From: an uncultured Pseudomonadota bacterium
GTDB lineage: Bacteria; Pseudomonadota; Gammaproteobacteria; Methylococcales; Methylomonadaceae
Direction: 5' to 3'
Length of the DNA stretch: 5,647 bases
NCBI GenBank assembly: GCA_903953455.1
Contig: CAJBJW010000392.1
Location: 1-5,647, forward strand
Part shown: positions 1 through 5,529 of the stretch, in pieces
Layout: each line of letters opens with the position of its first letter
Position numbering within the stretch: the first letter of the stretch is position 1
Notes under the pieces: model-generated
The model's database searches: none
What the model was told of the DNA's origin: nothing
What the model saw: only the letters and a program-made list of their open reading frames with translations
Position numbers and translations under genes: made by a program

Positions 1-198
1 AAGGGCGGAATGTAGCGTTTCACCATGTTCGACTTTCCCGCCAGCAAACTCCCAAAAACCACCTTGATGCGCTGTTTCATCGCGACGAGTAATGAAAAAT
101 TGCCCCACTTCATTTTTGACTATACCAATGACAATAGAAATAGGTAAATGGGCTTGATCTGTATTAATGGCCGTATTTAGCCTTGTTTTTTTACTCAT
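1..198 (-). CDS. mutT: MutT-type Nudix hydrolase (8-oxo-dGTP diphosphatase), N-terminal part, runs off the left edge
   Basis: MutT removes 8-oxo-dGTP from the nucleotide pool by hydrolysing it to the monophosphate, which prevents A:T to C:G transversions. Only the first 66 codons are in the window. Seen: a first beta strand around residues 20-28 (ISIVIGIVK), then FITRRDETAHQGG at about 35-47, and the opening of the Nudix box at 53-60 (GGKVEHGE: G54, then E60 five residues on). This matches the E. coli MutT order of FITRR followed by FPGGKIEMGE. The second half of the box (REUXEEXGU), which binds the catalytic metal, lies outside the window. The N-terminus is about 17 residues longer than E. 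coli MutT. The ATG at 198 overlaps the rep stop codon in the string ATGAGTAA and has no clear Shine-Dalgarno, which suggests translational coupling to rep. In some gammaproteobacteria MutT is fused to a thiamine-phosphate-synthase-like domain; that cannot be judged here. Confidence 0.88.
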   Translation of the reverse strand, partial: MSKKTRLNTAINTDQAHLPISIVIGIVKNEVGQFFITRRDETAHQGGFWEFAGGKVEHGETLHSAL

Positions 199-2212
199 CG
201 GATAGTAAATCTTTCATGTTTGAAAAAAATGAACGTTTATTTTCTATTTTTGTTTCTTCGGGCAGTGCCTGACGCGCCGCCCAATGTAAATCATCTTGCG
301 GCAACTCATCCAAAAAACGACTCGGCTCACATTCCTCATGGACACCACGCTGTTTTCGATGCGTACAATAACTGAGCGTGCATGTTTGCTGAGCGCGTGT
401 AATACCAACGTAAGCTAAACGACGTTCCTCTTCAATACTGTCACTGTCAATACTGTTCTGATGGGGCAGTATTTTCTCTTCCATGCCAATCAAAAAAACA
501 TGTGGAAACTCCAGTCCTTTTGCTGCATGCAGCGTCATTAAACTCACCTCGTCATTGACCTCGTCTTCATGTCCACGCTCTAAAATATCCAGTAACATTA
601 CTTTTGCAATTAAATCACTAAGCGAAAACGCCGCACCATCCCTTGTATTTTTATCGATTAATTTTTGCAGCCAATTAAGCAAATCACTGACGTTTCTAGC
701 ACGTCGATCTGCCGTATCTCGACTTGGACTGTCTTCACGCAAGTATTGCGTATAACCTATTTGCTCAAGTAATTGGCGAATATGGGCAATTTTATCTTCT
801 TCAATGCTTAATTGTGTTGATTGCCCAAGCATCCAATCGTGAAACTGCTTCACACGTCTATGCGATGTTGGCGTGAGGCGCGTGCCAAGACCAATTTCAT
901 TGCAAGCAGCAAACAAACTCACTTGACGCTCTCGCGCATACGTTCCGAGCTTTTCGAGCGTTGAGGCGCCAATTTCACGTCTTGGCGTATTCACAATACG
1001 AAGAAATGCCGCGTCGTCATTCGGATTTGCCAGCAATCGCAAATAACTCAATACATCTTTTACTTCTGCATAAGAAAAAAATGAGGTGCCGCCACTGATA
1101 AAATACGGTACATTTTTTTCTCGCAAACTTTGTTCAAATAAACGTGATTGATGATTACCGCGATACAAAATCGCATAGTCTTGATAACGCGTATTATTCA
1201 TCAATTTGTGGTGCATAATTTCAGATACAATTTGCGTCGCTTCCAATTGTTCATTGCGATGTGCTAAAACGCGCAGTGGCTCACCCACATCGAGTTGACT
1301 CCATAATTTTTTTTCAAAAACGTGTGGGTTATTGGCAATTAACGTGTTGGCCACTTTTAAAATACGCTGCGTTGATCGGTAATTTTGCTCGAGTTTAATC
1401 ACTTCTAAACGTGAATAATCTGTTTTAAGTTGAGCCAGATTTTCCGGTTGCGCCCCGCGCCATGCATAAATAGATTGATCATCATCGCCTACAACGGTGA
1501 ATTTCGCCAATTTACCCACCAATAATTTCACTAATTGGTATTGCGTGAGATTGGTATCTTGATATTCATCAACCAGTAAATAACGCAAACGATGTTGCCA
1601 TTTCTCCAAAATATCGGGATGACTTTGAAATAATAAAACCGGAATTAAAATCAAATCATCAAAATCAACTGCGTTATACGCATGTAAACTTCGTGTGTAA
1701 TCCGCATATATATGTGCAGCATGTATATCATTAGGCGTTTTTGCACTGGCAATCGCTTGCTGTGGCGTCATAAACGCATTTTTCCATTGCCCAATTTTAC
1801 CCGCACATTGATCAATTTGCGTATTATCATAATCGCCATGCTGCTGCGTGAATAAACTTTTTAGTACCGTGCCTTTGTCGTATTCGTCAAATAAAGTAAT
1901 CGCGGCTTTATAACCTAAGGCTTTGTGCTCTTTGCGCAAAATATCAAGTCCAAGCGAATGAAACGTCGATACACGAAGACCGCGACTTTGCGAGCCATGC
2001 AATAATTTGCTGACGCGACTTTGCATTTCTCGTGCCGCTTTATTAGTAAACGTCAAAGCCGCAATATGACGCGCGGCAAGACCTTGCCTGACTAAATACG
2101 CGATTTTTTCCGTAATCACGCGTGTTTTTCCGCTCCCTGCGCCAGCAAGCACAAGTAACGGTTTATCCACTAATTTCACCGCAGCTTGTTGCTGTTCGTT
2201 TAAGCCTTTCAT
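191..2212 (-). CDS. rep: ATP-dependent DNA helicase Rep (superfamily 1, UvrD/Rep family)
   Basis: Rep is a 3'-5' DNA translocase and helicase that works at the replication fork with DnaB, clears bound proteins and helps restart stalled forks. The product is 673 residues, the length of E. coli Rep, and aligns with it from end to end by eye. SF1A motifs are intact: Walker A AGAGSGKT at 23-30, motif Ia TFTNKAA at 54-60, motif II LLVDEYQDT at 212-220, motif III VVGDDDQSIYAWRG at 240-253, motif IV LEQNYRS at 274-280, motif V TLHAAKGLEF at 560-569, and motif VI with AYVGITRA ending at 607. YRGNHQSR and SGGTSFF between motifs IV and V favour Rep over UvrD or PcrA. A short basic/hydrophobic tail ends the protein, in the place where E. 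coli Rep contacts DnaB. The ATG lies 1 base after the pilT stop with AGGGA at 2221-2217, so rep is probably co-transcribed with pilT. The stop codon overlaps the mutT start. Confidence 0.96.
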   Translation of the reverse strand: MKGLNEQQQAAVKLVDKPLLVLAGAGSGKTRVITEKIAYLVRQGLAARHIAALTFTNKAAREMQSRVSKLLHGSQSRGLRVSTFHSLGLDILRKEHKALGYKAAITLFDEYDKGTVLKSLFTQQHGDYDNTQIDQCAGKIGQWKNAFMTPQQAIASAKTPNDIHAAHIYADYTRSLHAYNAVDFDDLILIPVLLFQSHPDILEKWQHRLRYLLVDEYQDTNLTQYQLVKLLVGKLAKFTVVGDDDQSIYAWRGAQPENLAQLKTDYSRLEVIKLEQNYRSTQRILKVANTLIANNPHVFEKKLWSQLDVGEPLRVLAHRNEQLEATQIVSEIMHHKLMNNTRYQDYAILYRGNHQSRLFEQSLREKNVPYFISGGTSFFSYAEVKDVLSYLRLLANPNDDAAFLRIVNTPRREIGASTLEKLGTYARERQVSLFAACNEIGLGTRLTPTSHRRVKQFHDWMLGQSTQLSIEEDKIAHIRQLLEQIGYTQYLREDSPSRDTADRRARNVSDLLNWLQKLIDKNTRDGAAFSLSDLIAKVMLLDILERGHEDEVNDEVSLMTLHAAKGLEFPHVFLIGMEEKILPHQNSIDSDSIEEERRLAYVGITRAQQTCTLSYCTHRKQRGVHEECEPSRFLDELPQDDLHWAARQALPEETKIENKRSFFSNMKDLLSDE

Positions 2213-2213
2213 T

Positions 2214-3257
2214 TTATCCCTGTGAAAAAAGCGCTTTATTCACAGCGAAAGTCGCGGCGATTTCGGATGATATGTCGCCTGCATCAACACGCATTTTTAA
2301 ACATTGATCGAGCGTTTGCATACCTTCTTGTCGCCCTGTTTGCATGGCAGAAACCATTTGAGCCACTTTTCCTTCTCGAATGAGATTTTTAATCGCAGGC
2401 GTTCCCATCATAATTTCATGCACCGCGATACGACCACCACCCAATTTTGGCAATAACGTTTGTGCAATAACCGCTTGAAGCGACTCTGATAGCATTGTGC
2501 GAATCATTTCTTTTTCCGTGGCGCTAAATACATCAATAATGCGATCTATCGTTTTTGCCGCTGACGAGGTATGTAGCGTCCCCAGCACCAAATGCCCCGT
2601 TTCAGCGGCGCTTAACGCTAAACGAATCGTTTCAAGATCTCGCAATTCACCCACTAAAATAATATCGGGATCTTCACGCAACGCAGAGCGTAGCGCGTCA
2701 TCGAAACTGTGTGTATCGCGTTTTACTTCACGTTGATTCACCAAACTTTGCTTGCTTTCATGAACAAATTCAATGGGATCTTCAATGGTTAAAATATGCG
2801 CTTGCCTATGCGTATTTATATAATCAAGCATCGCCGCAAGGGTCGTTGATTTTCCACTCCCTGTCGCGCCTGTGACAAGAATTAATCCATGCTTCTTTTG
2901 ACATAATGTTTCACAAATCAGCGGTGCACTGAGTTGTGCAAGCGTCTTCAATTCCGCAGGAATGAGTCGAAATACCGCTGCTGCGCCACGCGCTTGATGA
3001 AACGCATTAACCCGAAAACGGCTGCCATTTTCAAGTGTATACGAAAAATCAAGTTCTAAGCGCGTTTCATAATCCTCGCGCTGCGCTGCATTCATAGTAT
3101 GATAAATAAGGTGTGCAACCTGCGTATTTTCAAGTACTGGAAAATTCAGTTTCTGCATATCACCATCGACGCGAATCATTGGCACTGCGCCCGCTGACAA
3201 ATGTAAATCTGACGCGTGATGCTCAAAAGCAAGTGTCAATAATTCTGCAATATCCAT
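2214..3257 (-). CDS. pilT: Type IV pilus retraction ATPase PilT
   Basis: PilT is the hexameric cytoplasmic ATPase at the base of type IV pili that drives pilin depolymerisation, powering twitching motility and often DNA uptake. The 347-residue product matches the family's usual length of about 345. Seen: an N-terminal PAS-like domain starting MDIAELL with ASDLHLSAG at 15-23 and MIRVDGD at 27-33; RFRVNAF at 80-86; Walker A GATGSGKST at 130-138; Asp box ILTIEDPIEFVHE at 155-167; Walker B PDIILVGELRD at 197-207; His box GHLVLGTLHT at 221-230; and the C-terminal AIKNLIRE at 288-295. That last segment corresponds to the AIRNLIRE motif needed for retraction and argues for PilT rather than PilB. VNQREV and LREDPD also fit PilT better than PilU. 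pilT is often paired with pilU, but here rep follows directly. No clear Shine-Dalgarno precedes the ATG. No other pilus gene is visible in the window. Confidence 0.95.
   Translation of the reverse strand: MDIAELLTLAFEHHASDLHLSAGAVPMIRVDGDMQKLNFPVLENTQVAHLIYHTMNAAQREDYETRLELDFSYTLENGSRFRVNAFHQARGAAAVFRLIPAELKTLAQLSAPLICETLCQKKHGLILVTGATGSGKSTTLAAMLDYINTHRQAHILTIEDPIEFVHESKQSLVNQREVKRDTHSFDDALRSALREDPDIILVGELRDLETIRLALSAAETGHLVLGTLHTSSAAKTIDRIIDVFSATEKEMIRTMLSESLQAVIAQTLLPKLGGGRIAVHEIMMGTPAIKNLIREGKVAQMVSAMQTGRQEGMQTLDQCLKMRVDAGDISSEIAATFAVNKALFSQG
2217..2221 (-). promoter_or_regulatory. Ribosome binding site of rep
   Basis: AGGGA on the minus strand sits 4 bases before the rep ATG and lies within the last codons of pilT (the stop TAA falls between site and start). 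It supports the chosen rep start and a co-transcribed, coupled arrangement. Confidence 0.6.
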
Positions 3258-3278
3258 TTAGCGTATTTTTATTTATTT

Positions 3279-3284
3279 AAGGTG
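3279..3284 (+). promoter_or_regulatory. Ribosome binding site of the HIT-family gene
   Basis: AAGGTG ends 5 bases before the ATG at 3290 and supports that start codon. Confidence 0.65.
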
Positions 3285-3290
3285 TTTATA
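3285..3290 (-). promoter_or_regulatory. Possible -10 element for the pilT-rep-mutT transcript
   Basis: The minus strand reads TATAAA at 3290-3285, which would place a transcription start near 3278, about 20 bases before the pilT ATG. No convincing -35 element is found 15-18 bases upstream, inside the divergent HIT gene. The gap between the two genes is only 32 bases, so any pilT promoter must overlap the start of that gene. This is a weak call. Confidence 0.25.
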
Positions 3291-3706
3291 TGTCGACATT
3301 TCAACTTCATGCGCAATTAAAACAGGATTGTTTTATTGTTGGACAATTTGAACTCTGCCTGGTTTTACTTCTCAATGACAGTCAATTTCCATGGTTTATT
3401 TTGGTACCACAACGTGAAAATATTCGTGAAATCTACGAACTGCAAAGTGAAGATCAACAATTATTGATTCAAGAATCGAGTTATTTTTCGCAGAAACTCG
3501 CCACGATATTTGAAGCAGAAAAATTAAATGTGGCAGCCATTGGGAATATTGTACCGCAATTACACGTTCATCATATTGTACGTTATCAAACGGACAAAGC
3601 GTGGCCTGCGCCGGTGTGGGGGAAATTTGCTGCTACGCCTTATAGAGCGCAGCAGCGAGATTCTCGCATTTCGAAAGTGACAGCCGTGTGCGACTTATTG
3701 CAGTAA
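3290..3706 (+). CDS. HIT-family (histidine triad) nucleotide hydrolase/transferase-like protein
   Basis: HIT proteins bind nucleotides and cleave nucleoside phosphates or phosphoramidates through a histidine nucleophile. The 138-residue product has NDSQFPWFILVPQR at 29-42 and KLNVAAIGNIVPQ at 78-90, followed directly by the active-site segment LHVHH at 91-95. In the canonical motif (H-x-H-x-H-x-x) the first histidine is replaced by Gln90. His92 would be the nucleophile and His94 the third histidine. From memory, a QLHVH form is usual in the short gammaproteobacterial HIT group with WPAPVWG near the C-terminus (here 105-111), so the change is probably a subfamily trait and not decay. The protein is probably cytoplasmic, with no signal peptide. 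Its substrate, perhaps a dinucleoside polyphosphate, cannot be read from the sequence. It diverges from pilT, and its last 12 bases overlap the end of the convergent FliL-like gene. Confidence 0.88.
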   Translation: MSTFQLHAQLKQDCFIVGQFELCLVLLLNDSQFPWFILVPQRENIREIYELQSEDQQLLIQESSYFSQKLATIFEAEKLNVAAIGNIVPQLHVHHIVRYQTDKAWPAPVWGKFAATPYRAQQRDSRISKVTAVCDLLQ

Positions 3707-4180
3707 GAATTCAGTGAAGAATAAATCTTTAAAACCAGCACTTGGGAGTTTTGAATAATCTCTCTTTTTCATGCGTTTGTGACCTTCTTGAGGCTCTTCC
3801 TCTTTTTCTTCTTCTACGCCTTCTGCTTTATCAATGGTTTTATGAATTAGCTCAACAGCTTGTTGACGCAGTGCTTCACGTTGTTCCATTGTTTGCAGGT
3901 TTTCAATTGAACGGTCACTAAACAACATCAATAATTCGTGTTTGATAGCGGCCATGTGTTTTTTCGTCGCTTCAGCCGCTGCACCTTCAACAAGGACCTG
4001 TACGGTAATCGCTAAAAACTTTTTAGGTTCAATTAGATTAACAACAAATTTGGGGGTGATTTCCATATACTGAATTTTTGCTGGGCCAGCAGCTTCACCC
4101 TCGCCACCTCCACCGTGCTCTTCAGCAGAAGCAAATGCGGGTAAAAGTAACAAGCTAAATAAGAGAATAAATAAACGCAT
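3695..4180 (-). CDS. FliL-family protein with signal peptide (orphan, outside any flagellar cluster)
   Basis: The 161-residue product begins with a classic signal peptide, MRLFILLFSLLLLPAFASA, probably cut after Ala19. A Gly/Glu-rich linker (20-32) follows, then a globular part resembling FliL: YMEITPKFVVNL near 38-49, FLAITVQVLVE near 55-65, IKHELLMLFSDRS near 79-91, the helix LQTMEQREALRQQAVELI, and the C-terminal end DLFFTEFLLQ, comparable to the ...FTxFVVQ ending of FliL proteins. FliL proper is a membrane-anchored basal-body protein that supports stator function. This one looks exported and has no flagellar neighbours, so its job is unknown. An acidic insert of about 20 residues (EEEKEEEPQEG) lies before the last block. 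I chose the ATG at 4180 over an in-frame TTG at 4192 because the TTG overlaps the Shine-Dalgarno and would add four residues ahead of the signal peptide. The gene has its own promoter. Confidence 0.8.
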   Translation of the reverse strand: MRLFILLFSLLLLPAFASAEEHGGGGEGEAAGPAKIQYMEITPKFVVNLIEPKKFLAITVQVLVEGAAAEATKKHMAAIKHELLMLFSDRSIENLQTMEQREALRQQAVELIHKTIDKAEGVEEEKEEEPQEGHKRMKKRDYSKLPSAGFKDLFFTEFLLQ

Positions 4181-4186
4181 AAAACA

Positions 4187-4190
4187 CTCC
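4187..4190 (-). promoter_or_regulatory. Ribosome binding site that decides the FliL-like start
   Basis: GGAG on the minus strand lies 6 bases before the ATG at 4180. It overlaps the alternative TTG start at 4192, which makes that longer start unlikely. Confidence 0.75.
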
Positions 4191-4216
4191 AAAAAATTAA
4201 AGGGTCAAGTGCACTC

Positions 4217-4245
4217 ATTATAACGAATTGTCTATCTTATGGCGA
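4217..4245 (-). promoter_or_regulatory. Sigma70-type promoter of the FliL-like gene
   Basis: Reading the minus strand, TCGCCA at 4245-4240 (4 of 6 matches to TTGACA), a 17-base spacer, and a perfect TATAAT at 4222-4217. Transcription would start near 4210, giving a leader of about 30 bases that contains the GGAG ribosome site. An 8-base palindrome AGTGCACT (4208-4215) lies at the predicted start point and could bind a regulator, but this is speculative. Confidence 0.6.
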
Positions 4246-4370
4246 ACTATCAAAATTGAAATTTTATTATCGAGACTTATGATTGTTCCATAAAATACGG
4301 GCTATAAAATAGATTCTGTCATTGTTTTTTAGAATACAAAATACATACAGGATCAATTTTGCAGACCGTA

Positions 4371-4448
4371 GGGGCAATCCCTTGTGGTTGCCCTATGTAC
4401 CGCGATAATTATTGGTTGCACCTCAGGGCGACCACAAGGGACCTCCCC
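4371..4448. repeat. REP/MITE-like palindromic element
   Basis: Two 24-base arms (4371-4394 and 4425-4448) are inverted copies matching at 20 of 24 positions, separated by a 30-base loop. The shared core is TCCCTTGTGGT followed by GCCCT. One of the four mismatches would be a G.U pair in RNA. The left arm also folds on itself: GGGCAA at 4372-4377 pairs with TTGCCC at 4388-4393. The element is GC-rich in an AT-rich spacer, which suggests an inserted sequence. From memory, GTAGGGGCGACC...TTGTGGTCGCCC-type palindromes are dispersed in many bacterial genomes as non-coding repeats. There is no poly-T tail, so it is not a typical intrinsic terminator for either neighbour. Imperfect outer similarity (ATCAATTTTG at 4352-4361 against ATCGTTTTG on the other strand at 4460-4452) could mark wider terminal repeats, but this is weak. 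Confidence 0.7.
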
Positions 4449-4465
4449 AATCAAAACGATTTCAC

Positions 4466-4492
4466 TTAACATTAGTGCATTTGTTTTATGAT
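4466..4492 (+). promoter_or_regulatory. Candidate promoter of the sulfurtransferase gene
   Basis: TTAACA at 4466-4471 (5 of 6 to TTGACA) and TATGAT at 4487-4492 (5 of 6 to TATAAT) are spaced by 15 bases, shorter than the ideal 17. Transcription would start near 4499, leaving a leader of about 40 bases. The surrounding AT richness makes chance matches likely. Confidence 0.4.
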
Positions 4493-4496
4493 GCAC
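4475..4496. promoter_or_regulatory. Inverted repeat GTGCAT-N10-ATGCAC, possible operator
   Basis: Perfect 6-base arms at 4475-4480 and 4491-4496 flank a 10-base AT-rich centre. The right arm overlaps the candidate -10 element and the left arm lies in the promoter spacer, where a repressor would block RNA polymerase. The arms could equally form a small hairpin or occur by chance. No regulator can be named. Confidence 0.35.
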
Positions 4497-4538
4497 ATGA
4501 AAATTAATTTTTAGATTTAGTCATGGGGATATAAAAAA

Positions 4539-5396
4539 ATGAATTACAACACTTTGATTTCTTGCACAACGTTAAATAACCATTTAAATCAACCTGATTG
4601 GGTGATTATTGATTGCCGTTTTTCATTGGCAAATACGACGCAAGGTAAAAATGCATATCAACACGGACATATTCCCCATGCACGATACGCGCACTTAGAT
4701 CATGATTTATCGTCAAGCATAACGCCTTTTACAGGACGTCATCCGTTACCCGATTTTCGAGTTTTAGTTGAAAAACTGGGAAATTGGGGCGTTTCAAATC
4801 ATACACAAGTCATTGTCTATGACGATGCCGGTGGCGCATTTGCTGGTCGTTTGTGGTGGATGCTACGATATTGGCTTGGACATGAAAAAGTGGCCGTTTT
4901 AGATGGTGGGATTCAGGCTTGGCAAACACATTTTGGTTTAGTAACAACTTTACCCCAAATTAAACCTACCACTTTTCGACCTTATTTAAACGATACGCAG
5001 TGGATCACGGCAACCCGAGTTCAAAACGCGCTCGCACAAAAAAACATTTGCTTGATTGATGCTCGAACACCTGAGCGTTATCGAGGCGAAGTGGAACCGA
5101 TTGATTTTGTCGCGGGACATATTCCGTATGCGCTAAATCGCCCATTTCAATTTAATTTGGATAACACGGGTTTATTTTTATCCACTGAAAAATTACGCAC
5201 TCAATTTCAACTATTAATTGGCAATATGCCACCCGAAAATGTCGTGCATTATTGCGGTTCAGGCGTGACAGCATGTCATAATTTATTAGCGATGGAATAC
5301 GCCGGATTGAGTGGTTCAAAACTTTATGCAGGCTCGTGGAGTGAATGGATTCGCAATCAGAATAGATCGATTTCAATAAATCAAAATGTGAACTAA
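4539..5396 (+). CDS. sseA: Two-domain sulfurtransferase, 3-mercaptopyruvate type (SseA-like rhodanese)
   Basis: The enzyme moves a sulfane sulfur from 3-mercaptopyruvate or thiosulfate to a thiol or cyanide acceptor via a cysteine persulfide, probably in the cytoplasm. The 285-residue product is close to E. coli SseA (281). Domain 1 (about 5-132) is the non-catalytic rhodanese fold: WVIIDCRF at 21-28, HGHIPHARYAHLDHDLS at 42-58, and YDDAGGAFAGRLWWMLR at 94-110, where aspartate takes the place of cysteine. Domain 2 (about 155-272) has LIDARTPERYRGEVEPID at 172-189, GHIP at 193-196, and the active-site loop CGSGVT at 239-244 with Cys239 as nucleophile. CGSGVT is the mercaptopyruvate-type loop, whereas thiosulfate rhodaneses usually have CRKGVT. 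LYAGSWSEW at 262-270 is also typical. GGGG at 4525-4528, 10 bases before the ATG, is a weak ribosome site. The gene appears monocistronic. Mercaptopyruvate is the likelier donor, but thiosulfate cannot be excluded. Confidence 0.92.
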   Translation: MNYNTLISCTTLNNHLNQPDWVIIDCRFSLANTTQGKNAYQHGHIPHARYAHLDHDLSSSITPFTGRHPLPDFRVLVEKLGNWGVSNHTQVIVYDDAGGAFAGRLWWMLRYWLGHEKVAVLDGGIQAWQTHFGLVTTLPQIKPTTFRPYLNDTQWITATRVQNALAQKNICLIDARTPERYRGEVEPIDFVAGHIPYALNRPFQFNLDNTGLFLSTEKLRTQFQLLIGNMPPENVVHYCGSGVTACHNLLAMEYAGLSGSKLYAGSWSEWIRNQNRSISINQNVN

Positions 5397-5406
5397 ATCA
5401 CGTTTT

Positions 5407-5437
5407 AAAGATTGATTGAGATTAACAATCCTTTTTA
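5407..5437 (+). terminator. Weak intrinsic-terminator-like hairpin after the sulfurtransferase gene
   Basis: About 10 bases after the stop codon, GATTG (5414-5418) pairs with CAATC (5426-5430) across a 7-base loop, followed by CTTTTTAT. An alternative pairing uses AAAGATTG at 5407-5414 with one bulge. The stem is short and AT-rich, so termination would be inefficient unless assisted. Confidence 0.4.
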
Positions 5438-5449
5438 TAGTACAGTTCA

Positions 5450-5455
5450 TATAAT
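5450..5455 (+). promoter_or_regulatory. Possible -10 element upstream of the right-edge ORF
   Basis: A perfect TATAAT lies 74 bases before the ATG at 5530. No good -35 occurs at 15-18 bases; the nearest match, TTAACA at 5422-5427, is 22 bases away. The spacer is only about 22 percent GC by hand count, so a chance hexamer is plausible. Confidence 0.25.
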
Positions 5456-5529
5456 CTTAATTTCACTTTCAGATGAATAAGATTAAATACTTTTTAAACT
5501 CATTAATTTAGCTGAATTCAATTAAACGA

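Larger units (their letters stand above)
4181..4538. other. 358-base intergenic region between divergent FliL-like and sulfurtransferase genes
   Basis: No coding potential is seen. From left to right it holds: the FliL-like leader and promoter (to 4245); an AT-rich stretch with an 8-base direct repeat ATAAAATA at 4290-4297 and 4304-4311; the palindromic GC-rich repeat at 4371-4448; and the candidate promoter, inverted repeat and leader of the sulfurtransferase gene (4466 onward). No tRNA or recognised riboswitch is seen. Confidence 0.7.

Noticed and set aside
483..755. Plus-strand open frame of 90 codons
   Set aside because: It lies wholly antisense to rep, whose protein is intact and strongly conserved in this stretch. 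The translation resembles no family I know.
2122..2307. Plus-strand open frame of 61 codons
   Set aside because: It is antisense to the rep start and the pilT end, both well supported; no ribosome site or recognisable product.
2497..2736. Plus-strand open frame of 79 codons
   Set aside because: It is antisense to the pilT Walker B and His-box region and has a low-complexity, Ser/Arg-rich translation.
4181..4192. Longer FliL-like form starting at TTG 4192
   Set aside because: The TTG sits on the GGAG ribosome site, and the ATG at 4180 has ideal spacing and begins a clean signal peptide.
4033..4218. Minus-strand open frame of 61 codons with a hydrophobic translation
   Set aside because: It overlaps the FliL-like signal-peptide region in another frame. 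The hydrophobicity is a by-product of that T-rich stretch, and its start lies in the promoter.
4313..4335. ATTCT/AGAAT inverted repeat with T-run in the loop
   Set aside because: Only 5 bases per arm in AT-rich DNA and not next to a gene end; chance is likely.
4371..4448. Intrinsic terminator reading of the palindrome
   Set aside because: It follows the 3' end of no gene, since both neighbours start on either side, and no T-run follows either arm.
5152..5376. Minus-strand open frame of 74 codons
   Set aside because: It is antisense to the catalytic domain of the sulfurtransferase, which is clearly the real gene.
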